DNA of 64,000 nucleotides from contig CAJNOL010000361.1 of the NCBI GenBank assembly GCA_905250125.1, forward strand, positions 88,448 to 152,447, read 5' to 3'. Position 1 is the stretch's first letter. Each line of letters opens with the position of its first letter. Shown here piece by piece: positions 1 to 11,545 of this stretch. The notes under the pieces were generated by a model. It had not been told where the DNA came from. It was given only the letters and a program-made list of their open reading frames with translations, and did no database searches. Source of the stretch: Rotaria sordida. Lineage: Eukaryota > Rotifera > Eurotatoria > Philodinida > Philodinidae. Position numbers and translations under genes: made by a program.

Positions 1-60
1 TTTGCTGCGGGTCTACGACAATTGGTCGAATGTCAATTAGTCGAATAAGTAATTGGTCGT
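1..60. repeat. Short ATTGGTCGAAT-like direct repeat
   Basis: The motif AATTGGTCGAAT and close variants (AATTAGTCGAAT, AATTGGTCGT) occurs three times in the first 60 bases. It lies just beyond the 3' end of the broken MULE-type transposase gene, so it could belong to that element's terminal region. The window begins here and the partner end cannot be seen. Confidence 0.4.
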
Positions 61-159
61 GTATAAAGGGTGAGTAAGAGAATAATTTATTAAATAACAA
101 GAAAACTATGCATGTATAATAATAACAACAATCATAACAGAAATTAGAATACAATAGAG

Positions 160-1525
160 TTAAATTCAATTGCAAATTTTTTGCTAGTCCTGCTAATTGT
201 GTAAGAAGAGTTGGATGTGGAGATAGTAACAAGTTCTTTAAATGTTGACTATAATCCAAATATTTTTTATTTCGAACTGATTTATCATCAGCATCTAATT
301 TAACTATTTGACAATGAATATAATTTTCTTCTTTCTGAAGACTTTGAATAAAAATTCACAGAGATGGATGCTCACATTGTATTACAGAGTTGAGTCTTCT
401 GTGCCAAGCTTCTGCTTGATTATTAGTACGCATGAAATCATTAGTTGTTCTGTAAAGCATATTTCATAAGTCAATCGAAAATCTTGGTGTTGCACGTCCA
501 TTTGGTCGACGTCTTCCAATGTACGTATCTTCAAAGTAATCCATTACAGGTTCTAACATTGGAGGTAAAGATGGATAAAGATCGTCGAATGCTTGTGCAA
601 CATCAGATGGTTGAAGAAATGCTAATGCAGAAATTTTATGAACATTATATGCAAATTCTGAATCATTTTCGTAATTATTTTTTAGTCCCAGATCCTACAA
701 TGCGTAGAAAATATTGAATGACCTTCATGCAAAAGCTACTTACTTGTAATTTACGCAAAATACTTTTTTGAAGATGAAAAAAGCAAGCTGACATTCCAAC
801 TGGACTTGTAGTTTTACCAAATGATGATTGAAAAGCATTAATTGCCGCATTTTCGAAATCAACCATTATTAATTTGGGATTCCATGAAGGACACAAATTT
901 CTTAATTCATTAATTAATCATTGATACGTTTGTTGTTGTTTATCAGCTGGTACAGCAAAAACTAATGGAAATATATTATTTCGATAGACACCATGTATAG
1001 TATATAATTGAGTGAAAATAATTGGTGTTACCTAAGATGAAAATCCAATATATAATTATGTCTTTTGTAGAACAATTGAGAATTAAAAAAATACGTACTT
1101 TAAATGTACCATCAATTAGTATTTCTTCAGTACCTTCTAATATTCTTAATTGATTAATAGATGCGAATATAAGCAAACGATGATCACCGGGTCCAGAATC
1201 AAATTGTAAGAATTTTTCATTTTTAAATGTTGTTGTTAAAGATGCTGGAATTATATTAAAATTTTTATCGAATGGAAGTTTAGGTAAATCATTCTGTTGT
1301 CGTTGAATATTTCTTTTAATGTATTTTAAATTTGGAAGACGTGCTACCATTTGATCCGATGCATTTCTTAAGCAATTGTCAATAACATTTTGAATACTTT
1401 CATTTGTATTCATAGCATGAGAACGCACTTCATCTTGAAATAATCTAACTTCAGTATTTGCAGCATTTCCAGGATGATTATGAACACCACTTTGGGTGTG
1501 GGTGTGAATAGTCTCTTCAAACTCC
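160..1525 (-). pseudogene. MULE-type transposase with FLYWCH remnant, broken
   Basis: Minus-strand remnant in three exons (about 1525-1099, 1031-744, 694-160) joined by short GT-AG introns of 67 and 49 bp. The first exon starts in the tail of a FLYWCH-like zinc finger (HNHP) and runs to ILIDGTFK, the usual start of the MULE transposase core. The second holds FPLVFAVPADKQQQTYQ, LIMVDFENAAINAF and FFHLQKSILRKLQ, the conserved catalytic stretch with its D-F-E and H-L-Q-S. The third continues with GRRRPNGRATPRFSI, RTTNDFMRTNNQAEAWHRR and a helical tail. Three in-frame TGA codons interrupt it, at 920-918, 466-464 and 358-356; the last two sit where the family usually has Trp. The FLYWCH amino end is replaced by telomere-like repeats. 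Probably a dead transposon or transposon-derived gene. Confidence 0.75.
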
Positions 1526-1557
1526 CATATCCACACATCCACACCACACCCACACCC
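1494..1557. repeat. Telomere-like block T1 (G-rich then C-rich)
   Basis: On the plus strand a run of GGGTGTGGGTGTG is followed after about 20 bases by CCACACATCCACACCACACCCACACC, so the two sides can pair as a hairpin. The block abuts the FLYWCH remnant of the MULE-type gene with no intervening sequence. TGTGGG matches the known bdelloid telomere repeat. Confidence 0.8.
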
Positions 1558-3070
1558 TGTAAATTTTCTGTTAAGTTGACAGAAAAAATATGAATAAATC
1601 TTCTATTGAAAAATGAGACAGTATCTCACAAAGTTAAACAATGATCAATTAAAATTACACGAGAACTTATCAGACTTAAAAACAAATGCATAAAAATGAG
1701 AAATTCTCATTTGGTAGTAAAGGATTTGTTTTAAGATCATTGAAATATATCTCCTTGTGTTTCTGAATTGTACATAAGTTTCTAAAATGACGTTGCTTGG
1801 TAGAACTATATCGGTACATGTCTCGTAGAAGATTTCTTTCAACTTTTGAAAAGGTTGATAGTTTCTCAAATGAAAATATATTAATATGAATAAGAAAAGT
1901 AGGATAATGAATGTATCACTCAAGTGATATAATAACAGTTTAAAAGTTAATTTTTAATTTGTCAATAATTATCATAACTCGTATCGAAGTTGTTAGAAAG
2001 TTTAAAAACTTCAATTTATCGAATTTTATGCATTTCTGTTCTTTTAAACGAAACAAATTAAAAGTCCGATTTCAAATGAATATCAATCATAAGTGCTACA
2101 CCATTCTTTTACTTAATCCTTCAGATATGCAATAAGAAAGTAGTCCATATATATTATAATGAAATGTTATTGATATACAACCTTTGTTCGTATATCAACG
2201 ACGTCTGTTATGTTTGTATAGTTATGTCTATCATGTTTGAAAGTACAAATTTCTACTCTATATACTTCCACACTTCTTTTGAATCGTGTTTCACAAAAGA
2301 TCTACTAGTAACAATGAAGCTGACAACTAGACTGATGCTATTATATTGACAAGAGAAAGAACAAAAATTTATGCTTTTGATCTAAAAGCTCAAACATGAA
2401 TACATATAATCTCGTATACATTAAAATATATTTATATCTTGTCTAAATAAAATAGATTTAAATTAAACATTTATTTTCAACAAAAGAGATAGAAACTTTA
2501 CTTACATATTTACTAGTACATTTTTGTTCAATGCTCGTATATTTTTGGTTTATTAATTTGTAAAAAAAAAATAAGAAAACTATCATGTTTATATTCGAAA
2601 TCAAAGAAAAACAAAAGATATTACAATCTTATCTTAAACTAACTGGACAGAAAATCAAATACAAATAATTTCATTTCCCAAATTGAATAATTTAAGAGTG
2701 ATGAAATCAATTCTATCACATCATACATCCTACTGTTAATGAAAAAAAAAAAAAGAAATGTTCTTGTAATGTATGATTTGATGAATAATGTCTTAATTCG
2801 ATATGACATATTGTCAAGATCAATATTCGTCTTTTTTTTTTCTCTTGATCATGTGTATAATACTATATTTAGCGCACGATAGAGAGAATCAGTTATTATA
2901 AACATATTAAATAGGTTAAAAAAAGAACAAATATAAATATATCAAAAGAAAAAAAAAATTTCTTTTTTTCGCTTTAGTTTTTATCGACTAAAAAATGTTT
3001 TATTTTCATGGTTATTAAGATTGTTAACAAGCAGACGAAGAAAAGAAAAAAAAACAGAACTGTTTAATCT
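1558..3070. other. Non-coding stretch between MULE relic and MAB21-like gene
   Basis: No conserved gene is visible. Positions about 1720-2060 form one copy of an interspersed repeat whose second copy is near 8060-8455. The rest is AT-rich with poly-A/T runs; it must include the 3' untranslated region of the MAB21-like gene at its right edge. Confidence 0.6.
1720..2060 (-). repeat. Interspersed repeat, copy 1
   Basis: Clearly similar, in the same orientation, to about 8060-8455 (both begin TTTGTTTTAAGATCATTGAA). Read on the minus strand both copies keep a related reading frame: here FHLRNYQPFQKLKEIFYETC and there FHLRNYRTLEELRKNFYEAC. This suggests a decayed coding repeat, not pure non-coding DNA. 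Family not recognised. Confidence 0.65.
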
Positions 3071-4697
3071 TTATAATCTATCAAGACAATGACTATTAAT
3101 AAGCATTTCACGAGTTAATTGCCAACATTGTTTAGCAGCACAATCCAATGATTGAATAGATTTACCTTTAAATAAATCTACATTAGGTAAAAAATAATGT
3201 GGACATTTTCGACATTGTAAACATGATATTAATTGTAATAATATACCATTAAGACGATCACCTAATGTTTGTTCATCAGACCATTCATGTTCATTTGGAT
3301 GTTTTTCACATTCATATAAAACTAAAGATTTTAATACATAATTTGTTATTGGTATAGAATCAAAGTTACGATCACGTAATGTTTTTAATATTGAAAGACA
3401 TTTACGTCTAGTACCATTTTGTAAAAGACGATCTTCAGCTTCTGTAAATGACATAACCCATGCATCACCTTCTGAACTTGCTTGTTTATCTTTCATATAA
3501 ATTGATTCTTTTGATAAAATATTAAAACCTTCATTTTTAACATCATTTATTTGATTTGGACTTGGCCAAATAGAAAATTGTGTTGCTGTATATGGCCAAT
3601 GTGATGCTGAACGTGGCCATAAACCAGCACAACGAAATGCTGGTACAATATGTACAATATATTTATCACGTATACGAAGACGTACTTCTGTTGTATCAGT
3701 TAATAATTGTATATAATTTTTACATGGACATTTTTCACATGCTTGTGCAACAAGTGCTTGAAAACGTGAACGAATTTTACGTGCTGATAAATAACCACTT
3801 GCTGTTATAAATTCAACCCAAAGTGACATTGAACGTTTACGTCCATCCGATAATTTTAATACAGCACAACCAGGTATTGTACCATCATCAACAAAATTAA
3901 ATACACCCATTTGATTTAAATAGAGAACGACCTTCAGTTATAGAGAACAAAAAAAAAAAAAGAAATCGAGATTTGTGATTAAATACAATCAATGAATTAG
4001 ATCTTTTTCAATGAAAGAATAAGCAGATTGAGAGCGGATATATATAAGAAAATATCTCGTAGAGATAGTTAAAAATTCAAAAAAATCTTGGTAGTTTTAC
4101 TAGGTAATAATGAATAAGTTTCAATTATTAATAGGTGAGAAGGAGAGTCTAATACCACTTTTGCGACTTCTGAAAAGGATACAGTCGTGATGTAATTAAG
4201 GGTGGATTAGATTGAGCAGTGTCCTACCATCTACGATCTTCTGGTTACTCTACTAGGATACAGAGTACTTTTTTTTGACTTCAAAGGAATATCTCTGGAA
4301 GAAGAAACGACTTTCAGAGTCACAAAATGTTAGTATTTAATTCTTTTGAAGTATATCATAGATTATTATGAAAACATCTGTTTGAATAAATTAATAAAAA
4401 TATTCTCATGTCTCTTTAAATCATTCTTGTAATTCTATTTAAAATATAAAAAAAAGAAACAACAATATTTACTTCAAATTCAGTTTGTGATTTAACAGTA
4501 AGACCTTCAAAACGACCACTAATTTCATTTAATGATGAAATAAATCTTGGTTCTTGTGCTTCAACTTCATGTAATATTTCAGTAACAACTTTTGATACTT
4601 CTCTTACAGCTTTATAAATTGAATTTTTTCGTGGTATTACTTTTTCAATATAATATTGATTAAGTTGAATAGCAAATTTATTTGATGGACACAACAT
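3071..4697 (-). CDS. MAB21L: mab-21-like protein (MAB21L1/L2 type)
   Basis: Two exons, 4697-4473 and 3931-3071, split by a 541-bp GT-AG intron; the junction restores TEFE-VVLYLNQMGVF. The predicted protein is 361 residues, against 359 for vertebrate MAB21L2. Colinear family motifs include EPRFISSLNEISGRFEGL, FVDDGTIPGCAVLKLSDGR, SLWVEFITASGYLSARKIRS, GDRLNGILLQLISCLQCR and CPHYFLPNVDLF. Family knowledge: MAB-21 proteins share the nucleotidyltransferase fold of cGAS, act in development (eye, neural, sensory ray identity) and lack a clear enzyme activity. The C-terminal zinc-ribbon-like cysteines (CLQCRKCPHYF) are present. The start ATG at 4697 gives an N-terminus of family length. The stop is followed by an AT-rich 3' flank. 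No break is seen, so the gene looks intact and strongly conserved. Confidence 0.95.
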
Positions 4698-6724
4698 GTT
4701 TTTTTTAAAATTATTATTCTAGTTTTACTATATCTGATTTATTTAATCATCATTGATATGAAATGAATAAGACATATATTTACTTCATCATTCTTTTTTC
4801 CCTTGCTCATATTCTTTTTCTTTCCTCTTTTTCTTTCCTTTCATGAAACCAATCAAATAACATGATTGTCTTACCAATAGAAAAAGAAAAAATCTATATA
4901 CGAATGTCAACAGAGACAAAAAAAAAAAAAACATTATGTAATCACGATATGACGATGTTTTTTGTACATTGATGAAAAGCAAAACAGATATTCTTTAATA
5001 GAATTAAATTTTAGTTATTTTATTTTAATGAAAAGAAAGACTAATATATCAACAAAAATGTATTTTGTTATTTTCTGTTAGATAAAATCGAGAAAATTAT
5101 TCGAAAGAAGAAACGACTAACTCACTTTCAGTCTAAAATTGAATGTGGAAATGAATAGAAAGGAAATGTTTTGATCTCAAAACTACTCTTTAGTATTCTT
5201 TATATAGATAGTCTATCATTTTCCATTGATAGATTTTGCATTTTAATGAATAGAAGTTATTATTCTGAAGTAAAAAAAGAAAAGTCTTTAGTACGATACA
5301 TATGCATTCAATGTATACTTTCTTTCCTATCATTATTAATAAACACTTTTAAATGTTATCTTGAATATTTATCATTTTTGATAAAGATCGTTCATAAAAT
5401 ATTTTGTTGATTATACTTGTAAAAGTTTTCAAATTTCTAACTTTTTCTTAATGAAATATAATTTTTTTGAATATTTGATTATAGAATAAATCTTTTTTTG
5501 TTTTTGAAAATTGAATCATATTATGATTAATTTTATTGTTCAATCTAAAAAATTTCATCAATTGAATCTTGTTTTTTTTTTTGTTTTTTTGCTTTCTTTC
5601 GTAGTTTCTTCATCCAATCATGATTCATCAAAATAATGTACAGTCGTTGTTGGATGAAAAAAAATCACACTATTGTTAATAAACCGTTCGTGCGTGAGAT
5701 GAGACACAGTAAGGGAGTAATTAGAAACATCATTCATATTCATCACATATGTAATTGAACTGAGCGTGAAATATGAGGACGGATGTTTATCATCGTCGTG
5801 TGCGAATGAATACAGTGACGAATAAAAGATGCGCTTACTTGATAAAACAAGAGTCACTCATCACAATAGGAGGTGGAGTTATAAAACAAACAATTCAAAT
5901 TAACTCTGTTATTTTTTTGTAGAATATTTTTCTTCTTATTATTATTGATCAAAATCATAGAAGAATTCTTAACTACTTATTTATCTTAAATTGAAGTCAA
6001 GTAATACAAGACTAAAAAATAACAAAAATAACTATAGAAAATTTACTTGAAATAAAAGACATTGATCGATGATGATGATGATGATTACACTGTTTATGGA
6101 AATGTAAAATATAAACATATAGAAGTATCGTCTGATAAACTCTTTTTTTTTTCAAGATGACAGACTCATGTCTGAGAATGATGATACGATATGAATAAAT
6201 ATGATATCTATTTTTATTTTGCATTCGATCAGTTGAAATAATCGATCTTTTCTCACTATAAATATGTATATATAGCTCATTTAGGAAAGATTATATCGAT
6301 ACACTTCACTTGATTGACATGACCATAGACATGACTAAAATATAATAGGTGAAAAAGACAATAGGATACACGAAATAGTACTATGTATTTATTTGCTAAC
6401 CAAATGAATCGTCTAGTGACACGAACAAATGACTTTAGGATGTCGAATGAATATTATTGACAGTTAACAAACACAAGACAATCATCTGTAATTTTTCTGA
6501 TTAGATAAAAAGTTCTAGTAGATAATATTTAACAATCAAAATGAATATTATAATAAAAATTAAACATTTTATATTCAATAAAATTTAATAAATCTTAAAA
6601 TAAGAAAACTTATCTGGTACATATACTATTATCCATTTGTTTAGACAATTCATTGAATTTATCTATTGATTAAGGATATCATAACCGGAGTTATAATTCT
6701 GAATAGGTTATTTATCATTCTTGT
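4698..6724. other. Non-coding stretch upstream of MAB21-like gene
   Basis: About 2 kb of AT-rich DNA. It should hold the promoter and 5' untranslated region of the minus-strand MAB21-like gene, but no single element can be named. Open frames here are short, low in complexity and unrelated to any family I recognise. A short GATGATGATGATGATG run lies near 6069-6084. Confidence 0.5.
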
Positions 6725-8001
6725 GTTTTGAATAACTTTTAAACAAAAAGGAGAGAGAAATAACTCGAATTTTTGTGTGCTATCTAGAGTTGACGTTGCT
6801 CTATCATTTTTCACAAAATCGATGAAAAATTTCAGTCGTTTTTCTCCTTTAATATATCATCAATTTTGAAAATGAGCTTAATTCTCTTTGAAAACAATAT
6901 ACTTTCCTAACTAAAATATAATTGGCAGGTAGTCAAACTTTTCCTTTATTGATCTACACCAGACAGAGATCGATAACTGTTTGTGTTCAAAAGATATAAA
7001 GATTTTACTGAAGACTATTCATCAAATTTGTTCAAAATTTGAGCAACTAAAAAATATTTTCTTCTATTTGATGCGATGATTTATTAACCTTCAAAGGTTT
7101 TTGTTCTTCAGAGAGTTTTCGTCAATTTTTATTTATTTTTTAGTGTTTTCATCGCAAAAATCTTTCAACTCAAATTGTTCAATCGAAAAGAATTTTAAGA
7201 TGTTTACATAAATAAAAGCCATTAATCATCAGTATCATCTATATTGCAGGTACTGAAATCATTATCATTTAGTTCTTCTTCGATCTCTTCAACATAAATA
7301 ACAACTTTTAAAATGTTGTCTCATATTGTTTGACATGCCTGATGTAACTGGTTGCTTCCATTACACATAAACCATAAATCCATTCTTGTGCCAATTTGCT
7401 CACTTTAGTTAAAGTAAATTTTATGTTTCTATCATATATATATGTTTTCGTATTGGCACAGGCTAACTCTGTAGGATTCAAAGTACAGTATCTCATTGAT
7501 AAATGAATGCGGATGTGATGGTGACTGAAGAAAAAACCAACATCTACACTCATATCGACACTCCATACTAGAGTCCATCAAGTCCTACTCGGACTCGGAC
7601 CCGACCGAGTTCGAGTCTGAAAATTTCGTTTTGAGCGGATCCGAATCCAGAAATTCTTGGACTCGATGGGTTCTATCCCCACACCTACACACATCAATAC
7701 ACAGTGTATGGTTTTTGATGACGTTTTTAATAAAAAAAAAAATCTTCGAAGGTTAATAAATCATCCCACCAAATAAAAGAAAATATTTTTTAGTTGCTCA
7801 AATTTTGAAGAAATTTGATGAATAGTCTTCAGTAAAATCTTTATATCTTTTGAGTGCAAATAGTTATCGATCTCGACGTGGCATAGATCAATAGAGGAGA
7901 ATTTAGACTATCTGCCTATTATATTATAGTTAGGAACTCTAGATAGTACAAAAAATTTGAGTTATTTCTCTCTCTTTTTATTTAAAAGATATTCAAAAAC
8001 T
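6725..8001 (-). mobile_element. IS630/Tc1-type DNA transposon relic with long inverted repeats
   Basis: The arms are about 6725-7105 and 7735-8001. They pair over several stretches, for example TTTTACTGAAGACTATTCAT on the left against ATGAATAGTCTTCAGTAAAA on the right, and the GAGAGAAATAACTCGAATTT / AAATTTGAGTTATTTCTCTC pair nearer the outer ends. The left arm has about 100 bp extra. The spacer encodes on the minus strand (7560-7220) the C-terminal end of a DDE_3-type transposase: LNPTELACANTKTYIYDRN and a K-rich RHVK segment, then, after a frame change, an acidic tail VEEIEEELNDND. Most of the transposase is missing, so this is an internally deleted, dead copy. Exact termini and target duplication are not certain. 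Confidence 0.7.
7585..7693. repeat. GC-rich CGGACTCGGACC patch ending in telomere-like C-run
   Basis: A compositionally distinct patch of short CGGACT/CGGATCC/GGACTC words inside the IS630/Tc1 relic, ending in CCCCACACCTACACAC. It resembles other GGATCC/CGGGTC patches near 34490-34530, 37485-37565 and 38190-38270. It may be a short hAT-like insertion but no target duplication was identified. Confidence 0.4.
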
Positions 8002-8059
8002 ACTCACGACTATTTAACTCTGAAATGGACTTTAGTAGCTAAGAGTTTTACTTTATATT

Positions 8060-8455
8060 TGTTTTAAGATCATTGAAATATATCTCCTTGCGTTTCTGAA
8101 TCATAGATAAGATTCTAAAAAAGACGTTGCCTGGCAGAGCCATATCGGCACATGCCTCATAGAAATTTTTTCTCAACTCTTCCAAAGTTCGATAGTTTCT
8201 CAAATGAAAGTATCATAATAAACGCACTTTCACATATCTATAACAAGACTCAGAAAGTGCTAACGATAGATGATGAACATGTGAATAAGAAAAGTAGGTT
8301 AATGAACGCATCACTCAAGTTATCTGATAACAGTATAGAAATCACTTTTTGATGATACGTCAGTAATTATCGTAGGTCGTATCGAAATTGTTAGAAAGTT
8401 TGAAAATTTCAATTCCTCGAATCTTGTACACTTCTGTTTTGTAAATGTATCTAAT
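8060..8455 (-). repeat. Interspersed repeat, copy 2
   Basis: Direct-orientation counterpart of 1720-2060. The minus-strand frame reads LRNYRTLEELRKNFYEAC followed by ADMALPGN and a K/R-rich helix. It lies right after the long-inverted-repeat element. Not recognised as a named family. Confidence 0.65.
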
Positions 8456-8888
8456 AAAAGCTCACCTTCAAACTTTCGACTTGTGAAACACATTAGAAGC
8501 CTAATGGATTATTATTTTATGGAGAGTGAGTTTAATAAAAATTCTTCAAAACAAAAATTTCCATGTATAGAAATGATATATTTATTTTGGATTATAATGA
8601 TTACAAGTTTTTTTTTTCAAGAAATCTAACTATTTATATCGGAAATCGCCTTTTTTTTTCTCTTCATCTGGATTTCTACATTCAAACATCACTGACAATA
8701 ATCAATGACAAAAAAAAAGAAAGAAAATATGTATTATATAAATGAAGAAATTTAAGTAAAATTAATCGAACACAATAACAAAAGAAAAAAAAACCAAGCG
8801 AAAATAGAATAAATTGAATACAAGTTTGTCCATGTATACATACAATGAATAAACAAATAGTTATATTCTATACATAATCATTATTGAT

Positions 8889-11155
8889 TTATTTTCTATT
8901 TTTTAAATCTTCAAATCGACGAGCTAAATCATCAAAACCAGGATCATCTGAACCTCCTCCATGAACAACAGGTGGTGTTGATCGATCATTTGTATTTGGA
9001 ACTTGTGGAAATGGATCGTTAAATGGTGTTTTAGCATTATAATCAGCATTAAAACCAAGACGAGGTGCATTTGATGATGGTGGTGGTGGTGGAAGTGATG
9101 GTCCAAAATCAATATTTGGATATTTAGGTTGAGGCTAAAACACAAAAATTTACGTATCAAATCTTAATAGAAGAACTTTTTTTTTTATCACACGAGCATG
9201 GTAAAGAAAAAAACAGCAACTTACTCCTACATAAGCCGGAGGTGATTTTTCAAACTGTTAAATATTAAAGGGGATTCAATTTTTTAGTATTTCAACTATT
9301 CTCTTATACACTTTATTACTTATTAAACAAAAAAAAACAACAACAACTTACTGCTGGTGCGCTTGGTTGAGCTGATGGAACTGTTGGAAAATCTAAATGA
9401 CCTCCACCACCACCATTTGATGAAGCTCCTCCTCCACCTGATGATGATGATGGTGGTGGTGGTCGTTTATCATCATTTATATTTGATGGTAATCGTTTAT
9501 CATCATTGATATTTGTTTGTTGAACATAACGTTGTCCAATAGTCCAAAATTCATCTTGTGCCATTATAGTTGGATCTGGTTCAAATGGAACATTTTGACT
9601 TCGACATATTTCAACTAAATATTTTTCAATAAGTAATTTTGGAATAAGATCACAACTTAAACAACGTAAAAGATCAACATCAACCATGCCAAGTTTATTT
9701 TGTTCACACATTGTTACATATCTAAAATAAAAGATTATTTTATTAATTTAAACTAAAAAAACAAAACAAAAAATCTTTTACTCTGGTCCAAAATGTTTTT
9801 TAAACATTGTTGTTACTTGACCAAGTTCAGGAATATCTTGTGTAAGAAATGGTGCAGCCCATAAAACATTTGCTAATGGTTGTTCTATAGCTGGATCAAC
9901 AGCGGCATTTTTTCTAAATAATTAAAACAATGAGATTTCAAGAAAAACTTTTTGTTTTTTTCTCTCAGTGAAGCTGAAAAATTTTTGTATGCTCTTTTAG
10001 AGCAAGACCTATATAAGAATTCAGCTTAAACCAAATGATCTGTCAACAATCATTGTTAAGACATAGATATTAAATACGAAAAGTGAACAATAAGTAGCAT
10101 GCGATTTAGAATAACATATCATCATGTATTTGTATTTAAGTGTTAAAATTTACAATTAGAAAAGTAATGCGACAAAACCGTTACAAATATTGATACCTTT
10201 TATTTTTTTCTTGTTATTCTTTATCATACAAATTGTTCTCTTTTATATTAAATATAATTATGAATCATTGTAATGAGCCTTATTCTCAATTCGCTTGTTG
10301 CCTCTCTGCTCCCTCAACAAGCATAAAAAAGGGGGCCATGTACTAATTTATTTGCTGCTAAGGGTGATCTCTTCTCTTCCATCCATCTTTTCCTCTTGTT
10401 CATTCGTTTTGTTGAAAATTTTCAACAAAACCATTGAAATAGAGAAGGTGAATAAAAGAAAAGAACCGCCCTTGGCAACAAATAAATTAGTGCATGGTCT
10501 CTTTTTATGCTTGTTGGGAGGGAAGGGAAGGGAAGCAACAAGCGAATTGGGAATAAGGCCCATTGGTAATATTAGAATCGAACTGAGAAATCATCCAATA
10601 GCACCAAATTGAGACTAAATTCCATATACTAGTTTAATGGTCGTTAAGAGTGGACGTTTTTTTAGTATCTCTTTTTTCTCAATTGTTTTGCCAGCATATG
10701 TTAGTAAAGATAATTGAGAAACAGAGATGCAAGAAAAGAGACTGTCTTTCTTAGTAGCAAAAAAGCTAGCGTCTATAGTCAACAAATAATTCATTAGTAA
10801 AAAAATTCAACATACGGACGATCTTTTATTAATTGCATTCTCATAAGAAGTGTATCAACATAAGCTTCAATTCGATCCATAGCTTCAATTTTATAATCTT
10901 CACGTATGAGATGTTCAACAGCTAATAAAAATAATAAAATTTTAAAATTGATTTTGTTTTAATGAAAAAAGAAGAAAAAAAAAGATTTTTTTTACCAATT
11001 CGAGCACGAGGAACTTTATTATTACGAACATAATCAGCAACTGTATAACGTTCTTTTGCTACTTGTTCAGTTTTTTTCTTTTCACGTACATCAAGACGTG
11101 CTTTAGCAACTTGAAATACAGTTTTTAAATCTGCTATCCATTTACTATTGGACAT
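8889..11155 (-). CDS. IST1: IST1 homolog (ESCRT-III associated factor)
   Basis: Six exons by phase-consistent GT-AG joins: 11155-10996, 10921-10816, 9913-9782, 9721-9352, 9254-9225 (30-nt microexon), 9134-8889; 347 residues against about 365 in humans. The N-terminal IST1 helical domain shows KTVFQVAKARLDVREKKKTE, ARIAVEHLIREDYKIEAM, NVLWAAPFLTQDIPELGQV and LIEKYLVEICRSQNVPFEPD, all colinear with the family. A low-complexity Pro/Gly/Ser linker follows. The microexon encodes FEKSPPAYVG, which corresponds to a MIT-interacting motif (human IST1 has PPSYES). The C-terminus FDDLARRFEDLKNRK matches the second MIT-interacting motif (DFDDLSRRFEELKKKT). Known role: regulates VPS4 recruitment and membrane remodelling in endosomal sorting and abscission. 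Intron 2 carries a hairpin MITE. No breaks seen. Confidence 0.95.
10275..10561. mobile_element. Hairpin MITE in IST1 intron 2
   Basis: A 287-bp near-palindrome. The left end GAGCCTTATTCTCAATTCGC is matched by the inverted right end GCGAATTGGGAATAAGGCCC, and pairing continues through CAACAAGCATAAAAAG and ACTAATTTATTTG to a centre at GTTGAAAATTTTCAAC. Flanks CATTGTAAT (left) and CATTGGTAAT (right) look like a target duplication with one base inserted. No coding content; a non-autonomous DNA element. The open frames on both strands here are by-products of the palindrome. Confidence 0.8.
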
Positions 11156-11234
11156 TGTTTCTTTTTTTTATTTTCAATACAAATAAAATCTAAAATAAAA
11201 AAAGAAAAATAAACAAAAATATTTTAAGTTATAT

Positions 11235-11545
11235 TAGAAAGTATGTATTACAGAGACATGTTGTGAAGCACTATTCAAAAAGAATGTTGACGTATGAGAG
11301 TAAAAATTTGAACCTCTCCTTCATAGAACATAACAAAAATTGATATACGATCACTGATCGTATGTCAATAATGTATGAAAGACTTTCTTATTGCTATGCT
11401 AAAGAATTAAGTAAAAGAATGGTAATGAGAAGTATCACGGACTAAGTATTTTTGTGATTACCAAGAGCAACTACACTGTGTTTCGCATTTTAATCCTACA
11501 GGAATTGTATTAACAGCTTTTATAATCAAAGGTCATTCTTAAATT
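11235..11545. repeat. Interspersed repeat, copy 1 of a pair
   Basis: Similar in the same orientation to 14115-14420: both have a TTGTGAARCACTATYYAAAA opening, a middle with AATTTGAA and CTCC, and end in ATTGTRYTAACAGCTTTTAT. The end motif recurs near 39295 (TTGTGCTAACAGTTTTTCTT), perhaps a third, more decayed copy. No coding content. Confidence 0.6.

Noticed and set aside
10295..10612. Open frames on both strands in IST1 intron 2
   Set aside because: They are two readings of a palindromic MITE; the similar peptides on opposite strands come from the inverted repeat.
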